In this document: positions 1 to 8,550 of the stretch, in pieces
Numbering within the stretch: position 1 is the stretch's first letter
Layout of the letters: each line of letters begins with the position of its first letter
Source of the DNA: JAFEBO01 sp044221315
GTDB taxonomy: Bacteria; Planctomycetota; Phycisphaerae; Phycisphaerales; UBA1924
Assembly (NCBI GenBank): GCA_044221315.1
Contig: JBGAPK010000005.1
Span: 1-64,000, forward strand
Direction of reading: 5' to 3'
DNA: 64,000 nt
Made by a program: the position numbers and the translations under genes
Notes under the pieces: generated by a model
The model's database searches: none
What the model saw: only the letters and a program-made list of their open reading frames with translations
What the model was told of the DNA's origin: nothing

Positions 1-117
1 GACTTTGTCAGCCACTGTAAATCAGAAGACGTGTACGGAGCCCTGGACGAGGTGGTGCACAAGGGCTCGCGGCAGTTGGCGGAGTTCAAGGAAAAGCTCA
101 AGGTCGAGAAGAGATAG
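1..117 (+). CDS. hpf: Ribosome hibernation promoting factor, C-terminal end (partial)
   Basis: Only the last 38 codons are present, ending at TAG 115-117. The visible peptide contains VYGALDEVVHKGSRQL followed by a Lys-rich tail. This fits the last helix of the RaiA/HPF family, where a segment of the form YxAIDxxxxKLxRQL precedes a charged end. Members of the family bind the 30S subunit in stationary phase and silence or dimerise ribosomes. The following genes (EIIA-Ntr-like and HPr) support the call, because hpf sits directly before ptsN in many bacterial rpoN loci. Whether rpoN lies upstream cannot be seen. Confidence 0.7.
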   Translation, partial: DFVSHCKSEDVYGALDEVVHKGSRQLAEFKEKLKVEKR

Positions 118-191
118 CCGAGGTTGGCCCGCGTGTGTTCCCGCGGGGCAGTCCCACCCCCCGTCGGGTTCATGATCCAGGAGTATCGCGC

Positions 192-671
192 GTGCTCAAG
201 TTTGCTCAGCTCATCGCTCCCGGGGCGATCATTCCGCAATTGCGATCAACGCAGCGGGACGAGACGATCGGCGAACTCATCGATGCGGTCGTGGCGTCCG
301 GAGTGCTTCCGGCGAAGATCCGTGACGAATTGATGCTCAAAGTGCTGGAGCGCGAGCGCAAGGGCTCGACGGGCTTCGGGCGGGGCGTGGCCGTGCCGCA
401 CGTGAAGCACAAGAGCGTGGCTCGGATGATCGCGGCGATCGGGCTATCGCAGCGCGGCATCGATTTCAACGCCCTCGACAAGCAGCCGGTGCACTCGGTT
501 GTCCTGCTGATCAGCCCGGAGGACAAGCCCGAGGAACATCTTCAGGCGATGGAGGTGATCTTCAAGAACCTCTCGAAAGAGACGTTCCGGAAGATGCTGC
601 GGCAGGCCTCGAGCGCCGAGGACGTGAACCAACTCCTCACCGACGCGGACAACCAGCAATTGCCGGGCTGA
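192..671 (+). CDS. ptsN: PTS EIIA type-2 domain protein (PtsN-like)
   Basis: A 159-residue single-domain phosphocarrier. The start is taken as GTG at 192 because AGGAG lies at 179-183, eight bases upstream; an earlier in-frame ATG at 135 would add 19 residues that do not resemble the family. The motif GRGVAVPHVK carries the phosphorylatable His at about residue 70, matching the GxGxAxPH signature of fructose/nitrogen-type EIIA. The length is that of stand-alone EIIA-Ntr. It lies between hpf and an HPr gene with no sugar-specific EIIB or EIIC nearby, so a regulatory nitrogen-PTS role rather than sugar uptake is inferred. Confidence 0.85.
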   Translation: MLKFAQLIAPGAIIPQLRSTQRDETIGELIDAVVASGVLPAKIRDELMLKVLERERKGSTGFGRGVAVPHVKHKSVARMIAAIGLSQRGIDFNALDKQPVHSVVLLISPEDKPEEHLQAMEVIFKNLSKETFRKMLRQASSAEDVNQLLTDADNQQLPG

Positions 672-748
672 TCCGCGGACTCCGGCACGCTTTCCCAAAT
701 TCACCGGCCTTTGCGTTCTGACTTTCGCGCTCCCCGTTCCGAGATCCG

Positions 749-1021
749 ATGCCCCGCTGCGAGACCCAAGTCCAGATTGTCAACCGCCTGGGGCTGCACG
801 CCCGGCCGGCGATGACGTTTGTGGATCTTGCCGCGACGTTTCAGAGCGAGATCACAGTGCGCAAAGACGACACCGAGGTGGACGGCAAGTCGATCATGCA
901 GATGATGATGCTGGCGGCGGCGCAGGGATCGACGCTGATCGTCACGGCGAACGGCGAGGACGCGGAGAACGCGATTGCGAAATTGAAGAAGCTGGTCGAG
1001 AGCGGGTTTGACGAGGAGTAG
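749..1021 (+). CDS. ptsH: HPr family phosphocarrier protein
   Basis: A 90-residue HPr. The active-site motif GLHARPA carries the phosphoryl-accepting His at residue 17, and VDGKSIMQMM carries a conserved regulatory serine at residue 48, the site used by HPr kinase/phosphorylase in other bacteria. The gene follows ptsN by 77 bases on the same strand, so EIIA-Ntr and HPr (an NPr analogue) probably work as one phosphorelay. EI is not in the window. The N-terminus CETQVQIVNR is slightly extended relative to classical HPr. Confidence 0.9.
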   Translation: MPRCETQVQIVNRLGLHARPAMTFVDLAATFQSEITVRKDDTEVDGKSIMQMMMLAAAQGSTLIVTANGEDAENAIAKLKKLVESGFDEE

Positions 1022-1038
1022 CCTGGTGCGAACCAGGC
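1021..1038 (+). terminator. Hairpin immediately after ptsH stop
   Basis: GCCTGGT (1021-1027) pairs perfectly with ACCAGGC (1032-1038) around a GCGA tetraloop, beginning at the last base of the stop codon. There is no T-run, so it may act as an RNA 3' end or stability hairpin rather than a classical intrinsic terminator. Confidence 0.45.
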
Positions 1039-1087
1039 ATTCGCCGTCAGCTACGAAGCCGATTTAGCTCCAACTCGCAATCCGACG

Positions 1088-1348
1088 ATGAACTCATCCG
1101 AAACGATCACGGCGCTCGAAAGGTCGAATGGGTATTCCGCGGCCGTGAGTCTAACGCTGCTGCGAGACGGTCAATCCCTGGAGGTTGCCCAAGTCGGTGG
1201 CGGGACAATCTACTTCAGCGAGCGGGTCGCTTTGGCACCCGGAATCTGGACCTTGATTCGCTGCATTGACGGCAACGTGCGAAAATGGGACGTGGAAGTA
1301 ACCGGGAATGGCGACGCGTCGGATTGCGCCGAGTTCCGATTCCTTTAG
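1088..1348 (+). CDS. Small hypothetical protein
   Basis: An 86-residue open frame starting at ATG 1088. No family was recognised. The peptide has alternating hydrophobic/polar segments (AAVSLTLLRDG, LAPGIWTLIRCIDG) suggesting a small beta-rich fold, with no signal peptide or membrane segment. It ends 35 bases before the stop codon of the convergent trpE. No clear Shine-Dalgarno sequence precedes the start, so its reality rests on codon-like composition and position. Confidence 0.4.
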   Translation: MNSSETITALERSNGYSAAVSLTLLRDGQSLEVAQVGGGTIYFSERVALAPGIWTLIRCIDGNVRKWDVEVTGNGDASDCAEFRFL

Positions 1349-1383
1349 GCGATTGCCGGTCGATCCAAAGTCGATTCGATCGG

Positions 1384-2961
1384 CTATTCCGCGAACGCCT
1401 GCTCCGCCAGCGCGATCGCGCGGCCGAGTGCTGCGGCCTTGTTCACGGTCTCCTGATATTCAGCCTCGGCCTGCGAATCCGCCACGATTCCCCCCGCGGC
1501 TTGCAGGTGGTACATCCAGCCTGTTTCGTTGCGCAACGCGCAGGGAACGACCATCGTCCGGAGCGCCAGCGCGATATCCATCTGGCCGTCGAGTCCGACG
1601 AAGCCCATGCCGCCTCCGTAGGGGCCGCGGCGGACGGGCTCGAGTTCATCGATGATCTGCATGGCGCGGACCTTGGGAGCGCCCGAGATCGTGCCGACCG
1701 GCAGCGCGGCACGGAGCGCGTCCCAGCAGTCGAGGCCCTCGCGGAGTTCACCTGTCACCGTGCTGCTGATGTGCATCACGTGGCTGTAACGCTCGATCTC
1801 CATGATCGCGGGCAGGTCGATCGTGCTCGGCTTGGCGACACGGCCGACGTCGTTGCGTCCCAGATCGACGAGCATGATGTGCTCGGCCCGTTCCTTCTGA
1901 TCGGCGAGCAGGTCGGCCTCGAGGCGCGCATCTTCTTCGGGTGTCTGCCCGCGCGGGCGCGTGCCGGCGAGCGGGCGGTTGGTGACGACGAAGGTCTTGT
2001 TGGTCTCGTCGGCCGCGTCCTTCCGCCGGACGCGGCACAGGATTTCCGGGCTGCTGGCAACCAGAATGCACGGGCCCGTCTGCATGTAGACCATGTACGG
2101 GCTTGGGTTCACCGCCCGCAGGGCGCGGTAGACGTCGAAGGGATCGGCCTTGGTCCGGCGCTCGAAACGCTGGCCGAGGACGACCTGGAAGATATCGCCA
2201 GCGCGGATGTATTCGAGAGCCTTGGCGAGCATCGCGGCGTGCTGTTCACGCGTGGTGTTGCTGTCAAGGTTCGGAGCGGGGGCGTCGGCGCCGACGATTC
2301 CGGCGGGCAGAGGCTTGGAGTGGGTCTGGATTTCATCGACACGGCGGCGGAGCGCGGCCGCGGCTGAATCAAACGCCTGCCCCGCGTCCGCGCTCGGGGC
2401 GACGATCGCCAGCTGCACGATGTGCACGATCTGATCGACGTGGTCGAAGATCACCACGCCGTCGTAGAAGGCGAAGGCGACGTCGGGAAGGTCGCGGTCG
2501 TCTTTCGGCGGGCGGGCGAGTTTTTCCGGTTCGGCGTACCGGACGGCGTCGTAGGCCGCGTACCCGACCCAGCCCCCGAGGAAGGCTCCGGGGAGCGCAT
2601 CACGCCGGGATTTGGCGGGGGGCAGAACCAGTGACATGTTGGCGCTGTACCGGCGGACGCGATCCAGCGGGTCGTCGCCGGCGTAGTTGCCTTTGCCGCC
2701 GATCTGATGCACCGGCCGGCTGGACAGAATGGAGTACCTCCCTTGACGTTCACCGCCTTCGACCGATTCAAGCAGAAACGAGGGCGCGGTACGTTCATCG
2801 GGTGCAACGAGCCTGCGGTAGGCAAGAACAGGGGTGAGTTGGTCGGCGAGCAGCCGAATCCTCAGCGGCACGACCAGCGTCCGGTCGGGCTTTTCGGGAC
2901 GGGTCTTGGCCACGAAGGTGACAAAGTCTTCGCGGGAGAGATTGAAAGTGCCGCCGGACAT
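1384..2961 (-). CDS. trpE: Anthranilate synthase component I
   Basis: A 525-residue chorismate-binding enzyme that forms anthranilate from chorismate with ammonia or glutamine, the first step of tryptophan synthesis. The C-terminal catalytic core shows LAGTRPRG, DLGRNDVGRV, GTISGAPKVRAMQ and the run RRGPYGGGMGFV. Near the N-terminus SFLLESVEGG followed by RYS matches the LLES...RYS element that forms the tryptophan feedback site. The start ATG at 2961 gives the usual family length; the frame stays open much further upstream but that part is not protein-like. No trpG, trpD or trpC is adjacent. A secreted unknown is divergently transcribed 36 bases away. Confidence 0.93.
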   Translation of the reverse strand: MSGGTFNLSREDFVTFVAKTRPEKPDRTLVVPLRIRLLADQLTPVLAYRRLVAPDERTAPSFLLESVEGGERQGRYSILSSRPVHQIGGKGNYAGDDPLDRVRRYSANMSLVLPPAKSRRDALPGAFLGGWVGYAAYDAVRYAEPEKLARPPKDDRDLPDVAFAFYDGVVIFDHVDQIVHIVQLAIVAPSADAGQAFDSAAAALRRRVDEIQTHSKPLPAGIVGADAPAPNLDSNTTREQHAAMLAKALEYIRAGDIFQVVLGQRFERRTKADPFDVYRALRAVNPSPYMVYMQTGPCILVASSPEILCRVRRKDAADETNKTFVVTNRPLAGTRPRGQTPEEDARLEADLLADQKERAEHIMLVDLGRNDVGRVAKPSTIDLPAIMEIERYSHVMHISSTVTGELREGLDCWDALRAALPVGTISGAPKVRAMQIIDELEPVRRGPYGGGMGFVGLDGQMDIALALRTMVVPCALRNETGWMYHLQAAGGIVADSQAEAEYQETVNKAAALGRAIALAEQAFAE

Positions 2962-2997
2962 GCGGGCCGATCGTACGCGGCGCGTAGACTGGCGGGC

Positions 2998-5037
2998 ATG
3001 TCGAAAGCCGGGCCCACTCTTCTTCTCATTGTCGCTTCGGTGTTCACACCAACGGCGGCATTCGCGCAGAAATCCACGCCCGGCGGCCGGTCGGCGCCGC
3101 CGGTTGTGATCAAGCCGTCCAAGGCGCCGGATCCTGTTCCGGCGCAGGCGTCGCAGAATGCCGCGGGGGCTGCGCTCGCTCTGGGTCAGCGTGTTCGCGA
3201 GACGCAGAAGACGGCGGCGGTCATTCCCGTGCTTGTGCTGGTGTCGGACGGAAACTCGTTTATCGAAGCTGTCGGCGCGTGGAGGCCGGACCTGCGATTC
3301 CCGGTCCTGATCGATGACGGGTCGGTGCTCGCGGCCGAGAATATCGCTCGCTTCGTCTACGCGTTCAAGCCGAAGGACGTCGTGCGGTTTGTGGGCGCGA
3401 AGCCGGCGTCGGGCTGGGGCGCCGATCGTGCCGGGGTGGAGAAGGCGCTCGCGAAGGCGTGGGGGGCGGAGTCCACGGATCTGGAAGCGATGAAGAAGGC
3501 CTGGGCCGGCGCGAAGCACGAGCCGCCGGGGATCGTGGTGGCAAACGAGGGTGATGGAGCGTGGCCCGCGGCGGCGGCGCTCGCTGCGGCGCGCGGGCAA
3601 CCCCTGCTGTGGATCACCGATCAACAGGCCCCGCGCGATCTGCACAAGTGGTGGTCCGGTGACGAGGCGGCGGCGCTCGACAAGTACCTTCAGGACGAGT
3701 GCGCGAAGATGGGCCTCTCGTGGAGCGACCTGGGCGACACGCTCGACGCCGTGACGATCTGCGCCTCACTCCCAAACATCATCGAGATCGCGCCCAAAGA
3801 GGCCCGGGCGATGACGGACCGGATCGGGCGCCTCCGGGCTGATTCGCCGAACCGGTGGGCGTGGTGCGGGCAGATCTTCGGCAACCCGGCCGAGGCGGCG
3901 TACCGGGCGATGTGCCCGCTGTTTCTCGACAACGACAAGGCATGGCTGTTTGACAGCTACCCCAAGAGCACGCCGTGGAACACCTACAGCCTTGCGATCG
4001 CGAAGGCGGCGTTGTCCAAGTCGTTCACGGCCGAGCTCGCGGAGTCGCCGGGGGCGAACATCGGGGCGTGGCGAGAGCGGGTGGCCAGGCCGATCGATGC
4101 GGGTCTCTTTTTCGTCAACACCAAGGGCAACTCGGATTATTTCGAATTGGAGAGCGGGTACGGATACTGCGGCGATATTCCGATGCTGCGGAGGCCGGCC
4201 GCGATCCACATCGTGCACTCGTGGTCGATGCAGGGGCCGGGGTCGCGCGATTCGATTGGAGGCCGATGGCTGGAGCGAGGCGTGTATCTGTACTACGGAT
4301 CGGTAAACGAGCCGACGCTTGTGGCGTTCAAGCCTTGCCCGGAAGTCGCGGAGTTGATTGCCGGCGGCGCGGTTTTCTCCGGAGCCGCCCGGCGGGAAAC
4401 CGGGCCGGCCTGGAAACTGACGCTGGCGGGCGATCCGCTAGCGACCCTGATCCCGGGCGCCGTCGGCCCGCGCGGTGACGCGAAGCTTGAATTGGCGGGC
4501 CTCAAGAGTGAGGGGGCTGAGGCCAGCGAACTGATCCGCAAGGGGGATTTCGCCGGGGCGATCCGGTCGCTGGTGCTGAGCGGCAAGGAAGAGACCGCGG
4601 TCAAGCTCGGGGCGGCGCTTCTCAAAGAGCGACCCACGTCGGTTACGCCGGCGGTCGCGCGGGCCCTGATCCCGGCACTGATGCGAGCCGGCAGGACGCA
4701 GGACGTGGTCGCGGCGTTCGGGCTGGCGAAGATCAAGGCCGAAGACAAATCGAACGACACCGCGTTCCTGCGCGACTGCCTGTGGAGCGCCAACGCGAAC
4801 GCGCTGCGTTCGAAGATCAGCCCGCCGGACGTATCGACGCTTGAGATGCTCCGCGACAACATCCGTCCGGAACAGATCGATCAGGACCTGATCGATTTGG
4901 GAGGTGCGTGGGCGCAGGTGTTTGACTTTGCCGCGGCGAGCGGGATGGTGGAGAGCATCACGGCGCAGACGACCGATCCGTACCAGAAGAAGAAGGCGAT
5001 GAAGGCGGTGGAGGAGATGAAGCGCCGGCGCAGGTAG
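2998..5037 (+). CDS. Secreted hypothetical protein, 679 residues
   Basis: The start ATG at 2998 gives a clean Sec signal peptide (hydrophobic LLLIVASVF, then TAAFA followed by QKS at about residue 23). A proline-rich linker comes next, then a large domain with alternating beta/alpha pattern (VIPVLVLVSDGN, RFPVLIDDGSVLAAENIARFV, GIVVANEGDGAWPAAAALAAARGQPLLWI). This resembles the Rossmann-like layout of cell-wall-binding repeat proteins, but that is only an impression. The C-terminal 200 residues look helical. No family was recognised with confidence. It starts 36 bases from divergent trpE and ends 28 bases before the next gene's preferred start. Confidence 0.75.
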   Translation: MSKAGPTLLLIVASVFTPTAAFAQKSTPGGRSAPPVVIKPSKAPDPVPAQASQNAAGAALALGQRVRETQKTAAVIPVLVLVSDGNSFIEAVGAWRPDLRFPVLIDDGSVLAAENIARFVYAFKPKDVVRFVGAKPASGWGADRAGVEKALAKAWGAESTDLEAMKKAWAGAKHEPPGIVVANEGDGAWPAAAALAAARGQPLLWITDQQAPRDLHKWWSGDEAAALDKYLQDECAKMGLSWSDLGDTLDAVTICASLPNIIEIAPKEARAMTDRIGRLRADSPNRWAWCGQIFGNPAEAAYRAMCPLFLDNDKAWLFDSYPKSTPWNTYSLAIAKAALSKSFTAELAESPGANIGAWRERVARPIDAGLFFVNTKGNSDYFELESGYGYCGDIPMLRRPAAIHIVHSWSMQGPGSRDSIGGRWLERGVYLYYGSVNEPTLVAFKPCPEVAELIAGGAVFSGAARRETGPAWKLTLAGDPLATLIPGAVGPRGDAKLELAGLKSEGAEASELIRKGDFAGAIRSLVLSGKEETAVKLGAALLKERPTSVTPAVARALIPALMRAGRTQDVVAAFGLAKIKAEDKSNDTAFLRDCLWSANANALRSKISPPDVSTLEMLRDNIRPEQIDQDLIDLGGAWAQVFDFAAASGMVESITAQTTDPYQKKKAMKAVEEMKRRRR

Positions 5038-5065
5038 GGCCGTGCCCGCGCGGTACCATTTCCGG

Positions 5066-5704
5066 ATGCCGCGAAAGATCAGCCGCGCCAGGCCCGCTCG
5101 CTCCGCACTCCGCAAGGCAAAGGCGACGAAGCCAAAGGGCCCCGACCCGGGGATGTCCGATGAGGCGGTGAAGAAGGCGACGGGAAAGACCTGGTCGCAG
5201 TGGTTCCACATCCTGGACAAGTTTGATGTGAGCAAGCACGGCCACAAGGCCGCGGCGGAGCACCTGTACGAGAAGTGCCGCGTGCCGGGCTGGTGGTGCC
5301 AGATGGTGGTGGTGGGGTACGAGCGGGTGCGCGGGCTCCGCGAGAAGAACCAGCAGGGCGGCCTGTTCGTGGCGCACGTTTCAAAGACATTCGACGCATC
5401 AGCGCTCGACGTCATGGATGCGTGGGCGAACGCGGCGAAAAAGAAGAAGTGGCTTGGGGATGAGGTGACGGTGCACAAAGTGTCGCCGCCGAAGAGCATC
5501 CGGGCGACTTGGAACGGCGATCCGAAGATTCAGGAGAAGGGGACCAAGTCGATCAGCGTCTGGCTGACGGAGAAGAAGGGGAAGGACGGGACCGTGAAGT
5601 GCCAGATGGGGCTTCAGCATGAGAAACTGAGGGATGCGAGGACGATGGAGCGGGTGAAGAAGTGGTGGAGTGAGCGGGTGGACAAGTTGTCCGCGGCAAT
5701 GTAA
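5066..5704 (+). CDS. DUF4287-like plus SRPBCC/AHSA1-like domain protein
   Basis: A 212-residue protein from ATG 5066; a GTG at 5042 and an ATG at about 5153 are alternatives. The basic N-terminus precedes a segment (SDEAVKKATGKTWSQW, then AAAEHLYEK and WCQMVVVGYERVRGLRE) that resembles DUF4287, usually a DNA-linked small domain. The second half (VSKTFDASALDVMDAWAN ... KSISVWLTEK ... ERVKKWWSERVDKL) has the layout of an SRPBCC/AHSA1 ligand-binding fold, with its characteristic last long helix. Function is unknown. No partner is evident; the 3' neighbour is a toxin-antitoxin pair with its own promoter. Confidence 0.65.
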   Translation: MPRKISRARPARSALRKAKATKPKGPDPGMSDEAVKKATGKTWSQWFHILDKFDVSKHGHKAAAEHLYEKCRVPGWWCQMVVVGYERVRGLREKNQQGGLFVAHVSKTFDASALDVMDAWANAAKKKKWLGDEVTVHKVSPPKSIRATWNGDPKIQEKGTKSISVWLTEKKGKDGTVKCQMGLQHEKLRDARTMERVKKWWSERVDKLSAAM

Positions 5705-5759
5705 ACCCCACGGTTCATTCCGATAACCGCGGCGGATGCCCCGCATCAGGAAATACATC

Positions 5760-5787
5760 TTGACATATATATCTTTGGAGGTATAAT
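5760..5787 (+). promoter_or_regulatory. Consensus promoter and possible operator of the toxin-antitoxin pair
   Basis: TTGACA at 5760-5765 and TATAAT at 5782-5787 are separated by 16 bases, an almost ideal sigma-70-type promoter. An imperfect inverted repeat TATATC-N6-GGTATA overlaps the spacer and -10 and could be the HigA operator. GGAGG at 5777-5781 also lies 10 bases before the ATG at 5792. The -10 ends only four bases before that ATG, so a transcript from this promoter would be practically leaderless and could not contain the GGAGG. Confidence 0.7.
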
Positions 5788-5791
5788 TGCG

Positions 5792-6148
5792 ATGTGGGAA
5801 GTCGAGTACACCGATGAGTTCGGCAAGTGGTGGGAAATTCTTCCCGAGCCTGTTCAGGAATCGCTGGCGCATGACATCGGGATTTTGGAGCAACTCGGTC
5901 CGGGTCTCGGGAGACCCAAGGTTGACACACTCAAGGGATCAACATTTGCGAACATGAAGGAACTCCGAACGCAACACGCCGGTGAGCCGTACCGAACTCT
6001 TTTCGCGTTCGATCCGAGGCGGTGTGCGATCCTGCTGATCGGGGGCTGCAAGGCGGGCGACAAGCGGTTCTACGAAAGGCTGATCCCCGAAGCGGACCGG
6101 CTCTATCAGGAACATCTCGATCAAATCAAACGCGAGGGGCTGATCTAG
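5792..6148 (+). CDS. higB: RelE/HigB-type toxin (phage Gp49-like)
   Basis: A 118-residue protein with the layout of the phage-derived Gp49-like/HigB family: N-terminal EYTDEFGKWWEILP, then LGRPKVDTLKGSTFANMKELR, then YRTLFAFDPRRCAILLIGG and a C-terminal AGDKRFYERLIPEADRLY segment. The family cleaves mRNA at the ribosome, with Lys/Arg residues as catalytic bases; several basic residues are in place. The toxin gene precedes the antitoxin, the order typical for higBA, and the two overlap by one base. The gene is preceded by an unusually AT-rich consensus promoter for this GC-rich genome, suggesting acquisition by transfer. Confidence 0.85.
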   Translation: MWEVEYTDEFGKWWEILPEPVQESLAHDIGILEQLGPGLGRPKVDTLKGSTFANMKELRTQHAGEPYRTLFAFDPRRCAILLIGGCKAGDKRFYERLIPEADRLYQEHLDQIKREGLI

Positions 6149-6480
6149 TGGCAAACAAGTGGAACAACCTCAAGTCGCGGATGAGTGCCGATGCCCGCGC
6201 CCGCGTCGATGCGAAGATGAAGGAAACTCTCGCCTCGATGCCCCTCGCCGAAATCCGCAAGGCGATCGGGATGACGCAGGCCGATCTCGCGAAGAAGATC
6301 GAGCTTGGCCAAGGCAACGTCTCCAAGATCGAGAACGCCGCGGATATGTATCTCACCACGCTTCGCAAGTACGTCGAGGCGCTTGGTGGCGAACTGCATC
6401 TGACTGCGAGCTTCTCTGGCGGCAGAAAGTTTGAAATCGATCAGGTATCCGATATCGCGAATTCGCGCCGGGCGGGATAG
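6148..6480 (+). CDS. higA: XRE-family antitoxin (HigA-type)
   Basis: A 110-residue protein starting at GTG 6148, which shares its first base with the toxin's TAG stop. The helix-turn-helix is clear: MTQADLAKKIELGQGNVSKIE at about residues 42-62, following a helix ASMPLAEIRKAIG. The C-terminal half (YLTTLRKYVEALGGELHLTASF) matches XRE antitoxins of the Gp49-toxin pairs. It should neutralise the upstream toxin and repress the operon by binding near the 5760-5787 promoter. It converges on speA. Confidence 0.85.
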   Translation: MANKWNNLKSRMSADARARVDAKMKETLASMPLAEIRKAIGMTQADLAKKIELGQGNVSKIENAADMYLTTLRKYVEALGGELHLTASFSGGRKFEIDQVSDIANSRRAG

Positions 6481-6510
6481 CAATCGACAAGCATCGGGGT
6501 CAGCGGTTCC

Positions 6511-8550
6511 TTATTCGAGGTACGTGTATCCCTCCAGCCCCTGATCATAAAACTTCAGCAGGCTCTGCCCTTCAACGACCGCCAGTGTCCCCGCCTTCAC
6601 AGCGCGCTCCACATCGCGCCGCATCGATTTGATCAGGTCTTCGTGGTCGTACTGGACGTAGGCCAGCACTTCCTTGACCGTGTCGCCCTCGACGACTTCG
6701 TCAAGGTCCCAGTCACCGACGCCGGGTGAATCGTCGAAGCTGACGTGGACCACGTGCGTGTCGCCGTAGAGGTTGTGCAGATCGCCAAGAACTTCCTGGT
6801 AGGCGCCGAGCAGGAACATTCCCAGGTAATAGGGCTGGGGCTTGTGGTCGCCGTTGGTGTAGTTGAGTTCGTGCAGTTCGAGCACGGGCTTGCTGACGGT
6901 CTTCTTGTCGCAGAATTTGTCCACCTGGCCGTCGGAGTCGCAGGTAATGTCGGCGAGGATGGCGCGGCGATTAGGTTCTTCGTTCAGCCTGTGGATCGGG
7001 CAGATTGGGAAGAGCTGGTCGATCGCCCAGTGGTCGGGCAGGCTCTGGAAGACGCTGAAGTTGACGTAATAAATATCGCTCAGAACCTGCGGCAGATCGA
7101 TCAGATCGTCGGGGAGTTCGCCCCGAGCCGTCGCCAGCGCGAGCACTTTGCGGCCGATCGCCCAGAACATGCGCTCGGCGCTGGCCCGCATCTTGAGCGA
7201 CATATAGCCGAGGTTGAAGAGGCTCATCGCCTCGTCGCGGGCCTGCACGGCGTCGTGGTAGGCCTCGACGAGGTTGACCTTGGGCTGGGCAAGGGACTCG
7301 AACGCGTCCACGAGCTCGATGACGGGCTGGGGCTTCTGCTTTTCCTCGCGCATCAGCTTCTTGAGCGCGGGCATGTCGGGGTCGCTCGGGAAATTCGTCT
7401 TGCCCAGCACGTCGACGATCAGGAGCGAGGAATGCGCGACCATGGCCCGGCCGGACTCAGAGAGGATGCGGGGGTGGGGGAGCTCGGCCTGATCGCAGAC
7501 GCTCTTGATGCGATAAACAATGTCCGCGGCATACTCCGCGACGCTGTAATTCACGCTCGACTGGCTGTCGGACTGGCTGCCGTCGTAATCGATGCCCATG
7601 CCGCCGCCGACATCGATGGTGTCGAGACCGGCGCCGAGCTTTTTGAGTTCGACGTAGATGTGGGCGAGTTCGTTGACCGCGGCCTTGATATTGCGGATAT
7701 CGCCGACCTGACTTCCGATGTGGAAGTGGATCATGTTCAGGCAGTCGGCCATGTCGTGCTTCTTGAGGAACTCAAGAGCGTGGAGCAGTTCGGAGACGGT
7801 GAGCCCGAACTTGGAGCGCATGCCGCCGGAGGATTCCCAGCGCCCGCTGCCCTGGGTGCTCGGCTTGGCCCGAACGCCGATCTTGGGTCGCACTCCGTAT
7901 TGCTTGGCGTGCTTGACGATGAGTTCGAGGTCGGTGAACCGCTCGACGACCGGGATGATGTGCCGCCCAAGCTTGGTGGCAAGGATGACCATCTCGATGA
8001 ATTCGCTGTCCTTGAATCCGTTGCAGACGATGGGCATCTGCGGCAGGTTCTCGGTGAGCCCAAGAACCGCGAGCAGTTCCGGCTTGCTGCCGGCCTCGAG
8101 CCCGAACCCGAGCTGGGCCCCCAGATCGCGAACTTCCTCGCATAGCTGACGCTGCTGATTAACCTTTATCGGGTAGATGCAGCTGTAGACGCCGTTGTAC
8201 TGGTGTTCCTTGATCGCGTTATCGAACGCGTTCCTGATTTCCTGGAGGCGGTGCTTCAGCAGGTCGCGCATGCGGATGATGACCGGTGTGCCGATCTCGC
8301 GTTCGCGCAGGCCCTCGATGACTTCATGGAGGTCGATCTGGCGCTTGGGGTCGCGCTCGGGCATGGCGAAGAGGTGGCCCTCGGCGTTGACGCCGAAGTA
8401 ACCATCGCCCCAGTCGCGCACGCCGTAGAGCTTGGCGGCCTCGTCGGTCGTCCAGGGGCGTTTGGGTGCGGCTTCGTGCTCTGTCATTCCGGGGACATCA
8501 ACCTTCATGGAAGAGAGATTCGCCGCGTTCGCCGTGGTCACCGTTGCCAT
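6511..8550 (-). CDS. speA: Biosynthetic arginine decarboxylase
   Basis: A 679-residue PLP-dependent fold-III enzyme that converts arginine to agmatine, the first step of one polyamine route. The PLP lysine is in CIYPIKVNQQ at about residue 129. GSGRWESSGGMRSKFGL, the glycine-rich phosphate-binding segment DVGGGMGIDYDG and LSESGRAMVAHSSLLIVDVLG are all SpeA hallmarks. The ATG at 8550 gives a length close to other SpeA proteins (about 630-660). The frame remains open another 67 codons upstream, but that part is Arg-rich and unlike the family. No agmatinase or agmatine deiminase gene is adjacent. A leader hairpin lies 33 bases upstream. Confidence 0.93.
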   Translation of the reverse strand: MATVTTANAANLSSMKVDVPGMTEHEAAPKRPWTTDEAAKLYGVRDWGDGYFGVNAEGHLFAMPERDPKRQIDLHEVIEGLREREIGTPVIIRMRDLLKHRLQEIRNAFDNAIKEHQYNGVYSCIYPIKVNQQRQLCEEVRDLGAQLGFGLEAGSKPELLAVLGLTENLPQMPIVCNGFKDSEFIEMVILATKLGRHIIPVVERFTDLELIVKHAKQYGVRPKIGVRAKPSTQGSGRWESSGGMRSKFGLTVSELLHALEFLKKHDMADCLNMIHFHIGSQVGDIRNIKAAVNELAHIYVELKKLGAGLDTIDVGGGMGIDYDGSQSDSQSSVNYSVAEYAADIVYRIKSVCDQAELPHPRILSESGRAMVAHSSLLIVDVLGKTNFPSDPDMPALKKLMREEKQKPQPVIELVDAFESLAQPKVNLVEAYHDAVQARDEAMSLFNLGYMSLKMRASAERMFWAIGRKVLALATARGELPDDLIDLPQVLSDIYYVNFSVFQSLPDHWAIDQLFPICPIHRLNEEPNRRAILADITCDSDGQVDKFCDKKTVSKPVLELHELNYTNGDHKPQPYYLGMFLLGAYQEVLGDLHNLYGDTHVVHVSFDDSPGVGDWDLDEVVEGDTVKEVLAYVQYDHEDLIKSMRRDVERAVKAGTLAVVEGQSLLKFYDQGLEGYTYLE

